Positions 1 to 8,259 of a stretch of 64,000 nucleotides of DNA are shown piece after piece. The notes under the pieces are model-generated. The model did not search any database and was not told where the DNA came from. It saw only the letters and a list, made by a program, of their open reading frames with translations. The stretch is from Microstegium vimineum (Eukaryota; Streptophyta; Magnoliopsida; Poales; Poaceae). The stretch covers positions 47,977,600 to 48,041,599 of the forward strand of contig CM039122.1 in the NCBI GenBank assembly GCA_022036555.1, read 5' to 3'. Position numbers and translations under genes: made by a program. Each line of letters starts with the position of its first letter. Position 1 is the stretch's first letter.

Positions 1-2583
1 GCCATTGTTGTTGATCTTTTTGAGGTCTGAGTCTTGCGCTAGCTTCGCCTAGTCGTCTTGAGTCTGTCTCGGGGGGTAGTTGCCCTCGAGCGCGTGCGTG
101 TTTCTCCGGCGCACGTCGCGCAGCTCCACACCGACCGCCAGTGTTGTCGATGAGGATGTTGCTTGTAGCTCTGAGTCGTTTTGTGCGCGCTTCGCGTTGT
201 TTGGGGGCCGCTTAGCTTGCTGGAGTTGTTGGTAGTGTCGATCGAGGCCTAGCTTCTCTGATCGAGGGTCGATCAAGGTCTTTCTTCTTCGATCGAGGCC
301 TAGCTTCTCTGATCGAGGGTCGATCGAGGCCTCGTTTCTTTCGATCGAGGCCTCGTTTCTTTCGATCGAGGTCTCTCTTCGGTGATCGAGGTCTAGTTCT
401 TCGATCGAGGTCTGTTCTCGACGGTGCGCGATCGGTCGAGCCTCGTCCGACCGTCAGCACCCTCGATGAGGTGCCTCTGAGGGTTTGTTTTGGTCGTGGC
501 ATACCTCGTTGGGTTCGGCTCGGCAAGCCGAAGCAAGTTCGAGGGGTAGCAGTTCGGTTTGGTCACCGACGGCGACTCGCAGCCATGTTTGTGGTTATCG
601 ACGCCGCCGCTCGAGTGTCTGTGCTGCTAATGGTCGAGACCTAGCCTTCAGTGGGTTTTTTGCAGGGTTGTTCCGGTTTCCTGTTAGTGCAGTTTGTTTT
701 TAATCCTGTAAGAATGCCTTGTTTAGTTATAAAATGTTTAGACACCCTAATGACTTTAGGTTTTGAGTGATTTTGGATTATTTGATACATATGGTCATTG
801 TCCAGTGACAAACACAAGTTGGACATGCTCGATGTAATGTTGTTTGCTCAGTTCGTTTGGATGTAAGTGTTAACTTAGATAATCAAGATAAATAGGGCCT
901 AATTAATTTGCTTTCTAACCTAGTGTTGCTTTCCTTCATGAAGGGAAGTTGTACTCAAGGTGCAATCTGTTTTAGTCTTCTCTTATGAGCTTGTTTGTTT
1001 CAGTTAAGCATCATGTTTACTATTCGAGCATCATCTGAAATATGTCATTATATCGTGTAGATTGTTCGTTGGTTGGGTTGGATACCTCCAGTGAAGGGGT
1101 TTTCTCTCTTGAATCTGAGCCCGAGTTCGTTTATCCCTCCAACCAAGGCAAGCCCCGGTGCATTCAAACACTTCCTTGTATTTTAAATGATTGCTTTAAA
1201 TACACTTATGTTTATACTATTGCATTACGGTATTCAATCAAATTCCTACTTGATGCATAGCCTATCCTTGAATTATTTATTCTTGTACCTTGATACCGTT
1301 TTAAATATACGATGGTTGCTTTATGCTGCTTAGCAATGCTCAGACCGATAGAGTCAGATGATTTCCTGTCATCTACGAGAATAGGTGATAACATGGTTGC
1401 TTCGGCAATGGTTCTGTTTTTGAGAAGAATAGCGGGTTGCTGCGGCAAATGGCTATGTCTTCTTGATGGAAGTAATAATCTGAGACCGGGCGGACACGGT
1501 GTTGGAGAGCCATCAGCGGTGTCTGGTGAGCGGGTTATTTCCGCCTGTGTCGATTAGGAACCGTCCGTTGATGCATGACTAGGGTTGTGACTTTGGAGTA
1601 CTTATCACATACTCCAGGAAGCTGGACTCTGGCTATTCTCGCTTGAAGAACAGTTAACCCGCACTGGGAGTGGAGAGATGGCGAGAGTAGTGTGTACCCT
1701 CCAAGTTAGCGAACTGGATGGAGGCGTACTGTGCTCTCGGGTGGCGGAACCCCGATCTTGGCGAGAGGATCCAGGGAAAGGTAGTCATATGCGTGCTTTA
1801 AGCGGCTGTATATGTCATGTGATAAGGAAGCCCCAGCTGGGATAAACCGGTTCGAATCGTCGTGTTCCTCGGATATGGAAACATGACCCTGTTTTCTTCT
1901 TCGTAGTAATACACTTTAACTAGATACTTGTTGGATCCCTTCGTGGATGTTTATTACCTTGTTATCGATCATACATCCAGGTCGATACCCAAGTAATCTT
2001 ATGGATAACATAAATGATTTCAATTCTTTTTATAAATGCTCATTTATGCAAAATACTTGATTCTTGCAAACCACACCTTGAATCCTATGACTTGCATACT
2101 GTTTGTCCACCAAATACTTTTCTTGTCGGATAAGTCTTGTGGAGTACTCCCGTACTCAGGGTTTGTTAACCCCTGTTGCAGATGAGGATCACAACCCGGT
2201 GTGTGTGGCTTCTTGCTGCATGACCGTGGTCAGTGTAGATGAAGATGAAGAATAAACTGTCTTTGCTTACTCTTGGGCAAGAGTACCTCGGTTGTCTGTT
2301 CTTACCCTATTAGCAGTTTGATGTAACCTTATCGTATGACACTAAGTTATGTTTCAAAACTTATGGTTTGTAATATGACTTTAAATTTCCGCTACTTTGA
2401 TGTAATATAAAAATTTCGTATTACTTCTGTCATGATTGTAATAAGGTGATCCTGTTCGGAAAGAGGTGGATGACCCGCTGCAAAGTGGCGACACCTGATG
2501 GACTAATTAAGGTTTGGATCATCTGTTGGGATTAAGTTGGTTAATCCTGACAAGTGGGCCCTATCTTAAGAGGTTACGTCACA
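1..2583 (+). repeat. 5' LTR of the chromovirus (partial)
   Basis: Base 1 matches base 9363 of the 3' LTR, so about 1.1 kb of this LTR lies outside the window. It ends in gtcaca at 2578-2583, followed at once by the primer-binding site. Compared with the 3' LTR it keeps about 1050 bp (497-1546) that the other copy has lost, and it has fewer copies of the 51-bp GATCGAGG-rich repeat. Minus-strand open frames across 49-526 are only a by-product of that repeat. Confidence 0.93.
239..440 (+). repeat. GATCGAGG-rich tandem repeat in 5' LTR
   Basis: One full 51-bp unit starting cgatcgaggcctagc (239-289) is followed by a partial unit and by shorter degenerate units of about 20 bp, all built around CGATCGAGG. 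The matching region of the 3' LTR has four full units. Confidence 0.85.
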
Positions 2584-2585
2584 GC

Positions 2586-2598
2586 TGGTATCAAAGCT
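2586..2598 (+). other. Primer-binding site (initiator tRNA-Met)
   Basis: TGGTATCAAAGCT lies two bases after the 5' LTR. It differs at one position from the usual TGGTATCAGAGC complement of the tRNA-iMet 3' end, where reverse transcription is primed. Confidence 0.88.
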
Positions 2599-2921
2599 CA
2601 CCTTATTACCAATCTTGCAGTGGTAAAAGTTTTCAAAATGTTTTTGGATCTTAAAATAAAATGTGATTTGAGTCTAAAAATTTCTTTAACTCATCTTTTC
2701 CCTCTTTCCAAGTTTAGGAGAGTAGACTTTAGGATATCAAGCTGATGGTATGAATATGGTTATATATATGCCCTATATATATGTTATGTAAATATTATCG
2801 TATTCGTAGGGAGGTTTCATGCATCATACCATACAACTTGGGATGGGTTTAAAATTTTGTTCTTAAGCTACTAAAATTTTGACCTGTTGCTTACTTTCCT
2901 CCTTTGGAATCTTGTCTATAG
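2599..2921 (+). other. Retroelement leader, non-coding
   Basis: About 320 bp of AT-rich leader between primer site and first reading frame. I see no conserved coding. The last bases (ctatag just before 2922) resemble a splice acceptor, so the following frame could be reached by splicing; this is inference. Confidence 0.5.
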
Positions 2922-3518
2922 GATGGCAAAACTAAGCGCACGGCTCGCAAGTCTTCCGGACCTCGGGGCGTTCCTCGCCACAGGCTGGCGACGCGTGGAG
3001 ACTGTGCTGAGGGCAGCCAGCAGGGTGCCAGTTGTTGTGCTCGCCACAGGGCGAAGATCGAGCACTTGGAGCTTAAGTTGGTTAGCAGTGCTGACAATCT
3101 TAAGGCTAAGATGGGGGAGAAGGAGGCGGAGTTGCAGGCGTGTCAGGCGCAGCTGGTAGCCAAGGCAACAGAAGTGTCCATCGCTGAGGGTCACATGTAC
3201 GAGGTGATGGGAGAAAGGAATGAAGCCTGGGAACGAGAACATGTTCTGTCTGAGATGTACCACAACTTGGGGCAGTATGTGGGCAATCTTGAGGCATACA
3301 ACAATGCTCTTCATGAGAAGGTGCACCACCTCCACAACATGATGAACAACCCCGAGTACCAGCAGCAGGCCATGGCAGAGGACCTTGGGGAGCTTGTTCA
3401 GACAGACTAGTTCATTGCACCTACACCTGAGGGTCAGGGTGGAGCTGCACTAGAACTAGAACCAGTGGTGATCGTCGAGGACGAGTAGGAGGTTGTAGTC
3501 CTTAGTGACGACGAGTAG
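2922..3518 (+). pseudogene. Extra pre-gag ORF: histone-H3-tail-like N-terminus plus coiled coil (broken)
   Basis: The frame beginning at 2922 is open to a TAG at 3408-3410 and, ignoring that stop, continues to TAGs at 3486 and 3516. Its first residues read KTKRTARKSSG and, a few residues later, PRHRLATR. These align with histone H3 residues 3-12 and 16-23 (TKQTARKSTG, PRKQLATK). A Cys/His-containing stretch follows, then about 100 residues rich in Glu, Lys, Ala and Leu that look like a coiled coil (about 3057-3340). Beyond the first stop the frame ends in acidic patches (VVIVEDE, VVVLSDDE). The ATG at 2923 is one base out of frame with the H3-like frame because of a short A run (2928-2931), so this copy is probably not translated from it. 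It is not gag or pol, and I assign no function. Confidence 0.75.
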
Positions 3519-3700
3519 ATCATGTTTCGCCTAGCTATCTAGTTCAATGCGAGTAGTGGATCTTGTGTAACATAATCTACCTTTATTGCTTTCAGAACTC
3601 TTTAGTTATCAGCACTGTAATGTTATGATGTCATGTAATATATGTTGTGCACTTTAGTACTTTTATGCTTGTCTCAATAAAAGTATGTTTGTGCAAACAG

Positions 3701-4780
3701 ATGGCTGAACATAACAATGTTGGGGCTCATGATGGGGAACTTCCTGATCCACCAACCTTAACACAAGCTTTGGCGGCATTGATCAGTGTTTCAGTAGACA
3801 ATGCTCGTCTTTTGAATGAGTTAACTCAGCATCACCAGCAAGGCGACAATGAACGTCGTGGTCGCAATAACCAGGAGACGACTTATGTCGATTTCACTGA
3901 CACACGTCCTCCGGTGTTCATCAAGGCGGATGAGCCTTTGGAAGCTGATGATTGGCTCTGCACCATGGAACATAAGTTCGAGCTGATAAATTGCACAGAG
4001 GTCCAGAAGCCCGTCTTTGCAGCTCAATAGCTTCGCGGGGCAACAGGAGCCTGGTGGTCGACCTTTACAGCTATGCAGCCAACAGGTCATCGTGCCACCT
4101 GGAGGGAGTTTCGTGAGGCTTTCCGTGCACACTATATTCCTGATGGTGTTATGGAGGCTAAGTTGGAAGAGTTCCTGAGTTTGAAGCAAGGGGAGTCCAC
4201 TGTTATGCAATACGTGGGCAAGTTCAACCATCTTTCACAGTATGTTGTGGAACATGTCAATACTGATGCTAAGAAGAAGAGATGGTTTCTCAGAGGGCTC
4301 TCAACTAAGCTGCACACCATGCTTAATCATAATCCTAATGCTACCTATCATGAGGTTGTGAGCATGGCTATCTCTGCTGAGCATTCCTTGCGCATCCATA
4401 GGGAGGCAAAGAAGAAGAAATCATTTGCTGGATCTTCTAGTGTAATCAAAAGAGGCAGAAGATTCTCTACCACCCTCAGAACCACAACCGTTTTCAGTAT
4501 CGTCCTCCTCAGCAGCAACAGAAGTTTGGACAGCAGTTCTTTGGGGGTTCCCAGTATCCTAGGCAATATGTTGGTCCCAACAATCAAGTGGTTGCCAAGC
4601 AAACCAGCAATGCATGTTTCAACTATGGAAAGCTGGGGCATTATTCTAATGTATGTCCTCTTCCGAAGCAGTACAATCAGAAGTTTGCTGGAAATCAGCA
4701 GCAGCAGAAGCAGAATGGGAATGCTGGAGTTCCGAAGAACAAGAATGAGCAGAAGACTGGGCGGGTGTTTCATACCCAGG
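3701..4780 (+). pseudogene. gag (capsid/nucleocapsid) of the chromovirus, broken
   Basis: The start ATG at 3701 follows an acceptor-like gtgcaaacag. The N-terminal half is polar. The retrotransposon gag domain (WREFREAFRAHYIP at about 4096-4140, then the KQGESTVMQYVGKFNHLS motif) gives a capsid-type fold that packages RNA in the cytoplasm. Breaks: TAG at 4028-4030 and a frameshift near 4438-4444. The nucleocapsid zinc knuckle at about 4615-4656 reads CFNYGKLGHYSNVC; the second metal-binding Cys of the CCHC pattern is Tyr, so zinc binding is probably lost. A Gln/Asn-rich tail leads into protease in the same frame. Confidence 0.9.
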
Positions 4781-7700
4781 GTGAAGGGATGTCAGAAGGA
4801 GAACCCGTATTGCAGGGTATGTTTCCTATCAACAATCAACCTACAGTTATTCTCTTTGATTCTGGTGCATCACATTCCTTCATCGATAAGTCGTTTGTGC
4901 TCAAGCATAGTATTCCTCTGTCTGAGTTAAACATGGATTTTCATGTCCAAACACCTGGTGGTCGAATCTCAACTATAGAGTTGGTGTATCAAGTATCTTT
5001 GAGTCTGGGTGGGCATATCTTTCCCACGACTTTGGTAGTGCTTCCTAACCAGGGTTTAGATGTGATCCTGGGGATGAATTGGTTGCAGCAGCACAAAGCT
5101 GTGATCGATGTGTTTAGTAGAACTATCAAGGTAGATGTGCCAAACAGTAAATCTCAGCTCTTGATTCAACTTTCGGTGCCAAAACGGGAAGTAGGAAGAG
5201 TCTATGCTACAGTTGTAGTTGGGGTACATGATATTCCAATAGTACGTGAGTTTCCAGACGTCTTTCCTGATGACTTACCTGGCTTACCTCCTGATAGAGA
5301 TGTGGAGTTTTCTATAGAGCTAAAGCCTGGTACCGCACCTATCTCTAGAAGGGCCTATCGGATGCCTCCTAAAGAGCTAGCCTAGTTAAGACTCAGTTAA
5401 ATGAGTTGCTCGATAAGGGTTTCATTCGACCTAGTTCATCGCCATGGGGTTGTCCTTCAATTTTCGTGAAAAAGAAGGATCATACCCTTCGCATGTGCGT
5501 TGAATATCGTCCCTTGAATGAGGTGACCATCAAGAACAAGTATCCCTTGTCGCGGATTGATCTTCTCTTTGATCAACTCGCTGGAGCTTCGGTGTTTTCC
5601 AAGATCGACTTGAGATCAGGGTACCACCAGATCAAGATTCGACCTGAAGATATCACAAAGACGACGTTTACCACTAGATATGGGTTTTATGAGTATCTGG
5701 TAATGTCGTTTGGTTTGACTAATGCACCGGCATACTTCATGTATCTGATGAACTCAGTGTTCATGCCGGAGCTGGACAAGTTTGTTGTTGTCTTCATAGA
5801 TGATATTCTCATCTATTCCAAGAATGAAGAAGAGCATGCTCGTCATCTCCGAATTGTCTTAACTCGATTGCGTGAGCACCAGCTTTATGCTAAGTTTAGC
5901 AAATGTGAGTTTTGGCTGAAGGAAGTGCAATTCCTAGGACATGTGTTGTCCAGCGGAGGCGTGGCAGTTGATCCTAGTAAGGTGAAGGACATTCTGGATT
6001 GGAAGCCACCAATGACAGTTCACCAAGTTCGAAGTTTCCTCGGTATGGCTGGTTATTATCGTCGGTTTATTCCAGACTTTTCTCGAGTCTCAAAGCCAAT
6101 TACCAGTCTATTGAAGAACCAGACCAAGTTCGTATGGTCTGCTGAGTGCGAAGAAGATTTTCAAGCCTTGAAGAAGTTAATGACCACAGCTCCCGTATTA
6201 GCTCAGCCTAATATTGAGAAGCCCTTTGATGTATATTGTGATGCATCCGGTATTGGTATTGGGTGTGTCTTGATGCAAGAAGGAAGGGTCATTGCTTATG
6301 CTTCTAGGCAGTTGAAGAAGCACGAAGAGAACTATCCAACTCATGATCTGGAGTTAGCGGCAGTTGTCCATTCTTTGAAGATTTGGCGGCATTATCTTCT
6401 GGGCAACCTTTGTCATATCTATACGGATCATAAGAGTTTGAAGTATATATTCACTCAGTCTGAGTTGAATATGAGGCAAAGGCGATGGTTAGAGCTTATC
6501 AAAGATTATGATCTTGAAGTGCATTACCATCCAGGTAAGGCAAATGTTGTAGCTGATGCCTTAAGTCGTAAAGGTAGTTGCAATTGTCTGAGCCTAAATA
6601 CGGTAAATTCCACGCTTTGTTATGAGTTAGAAAGGCTAGGCATATCTATGGTTCAGCATGGCAGTCTAGCTAACATATCTGTAGAACCTAGCATTCATGA
6701 TCAAATTATCAAGGCTCAACGAACCAATATAGGCATCGCACATCTTAAAGCAAAGGTGAAATCTAGAATGCCGACTTGTTTTAAGTTAGATGAATCTGAC
6801 GTGCTTTGGTTCAAAGACCGTCTTGTGGTACCCAAAGTTCCAGAGTTGCGACAAGCTATTCTTGATGAAGCTCATACTTCTCGTTTGTCCATTCACCCTG
6901 GAAGCAACAAAATGTACCAGGATTTGAAAAGGAAGTTTTGGTGGACAAAGATGAAGATTGAAATAGTCGGCTATGTGGCGAAGTGTGACACTTGTCAGAA
7001 GGTGAAAGCAGTGCGTTTGAAACCAGGAGGTCAACTTCAACCTTTGCCAATTCCAGTTTGAAAGTGGGAAGACATCAGTATGGATTTCATAGTAGGTTTA
7101 CCAAAAACCTCGAGTGGCTATGATTCTATCTAGGTCATTGTTGATCGACTTACCAAGTCTAGACATTTTCTACCAGTCAAGACTTCACATACTGCCGCTG
7201 CTTACGCCAAGTTGTTTTTGGCAAGAATAGTAAGTCTTCATGGTATTCCTAAGACCATCGTATCTGATCGTGGAACTCAGTTTGTCTCAGCTTTCTGGAG
7301 GCATCTCCATGAATCTTTGGGCACTAAACTTTTGTACAGCACTGCGTACCATCCTCAAACCGATGGTCAGACTGAACGAGTCAATCAAGTTCTTGAAGAT
7401 TTATTGCGATGTTGTGTTCTTAACTTTGCTGAGAAGTGGGATGAATGCTTACCTTTGGCAGAGTTCTCTTACAACAATAGTTATCAACAAAGCATAAAAA
7501 TGTCGCCATTCGAAGCTTTGTATGGTCGTGGTTGCAAAACTCCTCTTAATTGGTCGGAACCCGGAGAACGAGAGTTCTTTGGTGTTGACCTAGTTAAGGA
7601 AGCAGAAGATAAAGTTAAATAGATTCGCATCAATCTTGAAATAGCTCAGTCAAGGAAGAAGAGCTATGCTGACAAAAGAAGGCCAATTCAATATCAACCG

Positions 7701-8126
7701 GGAGATCATGTGTATTTAAAAGTCACACCTATGAAAGGAGTCTCTCGTTTTGGAGTGAAAGGCAAGTTAGCACCTCGTTATGTCGGTCCATTCCCAGTTT
7801 TGGAACGTATTGGAAAGGTGGCTTACCGTTTGAAATTGCCTGACATTCTCTCCGCCGTTCATGATGTGTTTCACGTATCGCAATTGAAGAAGTGTCTTCA
7901 AGTTAAAGATACAACGGTGGAAGTTGAAGGAGTGCAGTTAGAACCTGATGTGACCTACTCTGAGTATCCTGTAAAGGTTCTCGATCAAAAGGATCGAATT
8001 ACTCATCGCAAGGCCATCAAGTTCTACAAGGTGCAGTGGAATCAACACTCAGAAGAGGAAGCTAATTGGGAATCTGAAGATTATCTTTTAGAGAATTTCC
8101 CAGAGTTTTATGCTTCTATCGTTTGA
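4781..8126 (+). pseudogene. pol: protease, RT, RNase H, integrase, chromodomain (broken)
   Basis: Domains in order: aspartic protease (FDSGASHSF, about 4855-4881); reverse transcriptase (about 5406-5960) with catalytic FIDD at about 5800; RNase H (about 6220-6570; DASGIGIGCVL, TDHKSLKY); the HHCC zinc domain of integrase (about 6870-7000); and the DDE core with MDF (7080s), SDRGTQF (about 7266) and the Glu in QTERVNQ (about 7370-7390). The C-terminal part ends in a chromodomain-like segment (about 7950-8126; HRKAIKFYKVQW, ANWESEDYLLENFP) that in relatives steers integration to heterochromatin. Breaks: TAG 5383-5385 with a frameshift at about 5390-5395, TGA 7059-7061, TAG 7131-7133 and TAG 7620-7622. 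The catalytic residues themselves are kept. Confidence 0.95.
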
Positions 8127-8258
8127 GCTATTTTGTAAAAACCTGGTCATAGTTGTAACAAGGGTGATGTGAAAAAGAAAAGTTCCTGATACATTTCCTT
8201 TTTCGTTACTTTGTTTCGCTCCTAAATCTCGGGACGAGATTTCTTTAAGGGGGAAGGA
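8127..8258 (+). other. 3' untranslated part with polypurine tract
   Basis: Non-coding spacer after the chromodomain. AAGGGGGAAGGA at 8247-8258 is the polypurine tract that primes plus-strand synthesis; the 3' LTR starts with TG one base later. Confidence 0.88.
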
Positions 8259-8259
8259 T

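Noticed and set aside
49..526. Minus-strand open frames with repeated DPRSEKLGLDR-type residues, also at 9411-9804
   Set aside because: They follow the 51-bp LTR repeat, whose length is a multiple of three; copy number differs between the LTRs and there is no coding context.
1840..1870. GGTTCGAATC, reminiscent of a tRNA T-loop (also at about 10271)
   Set aside because: No acceptor stem, anticodon arm or cloverleaf around it; it is part of the LTR.
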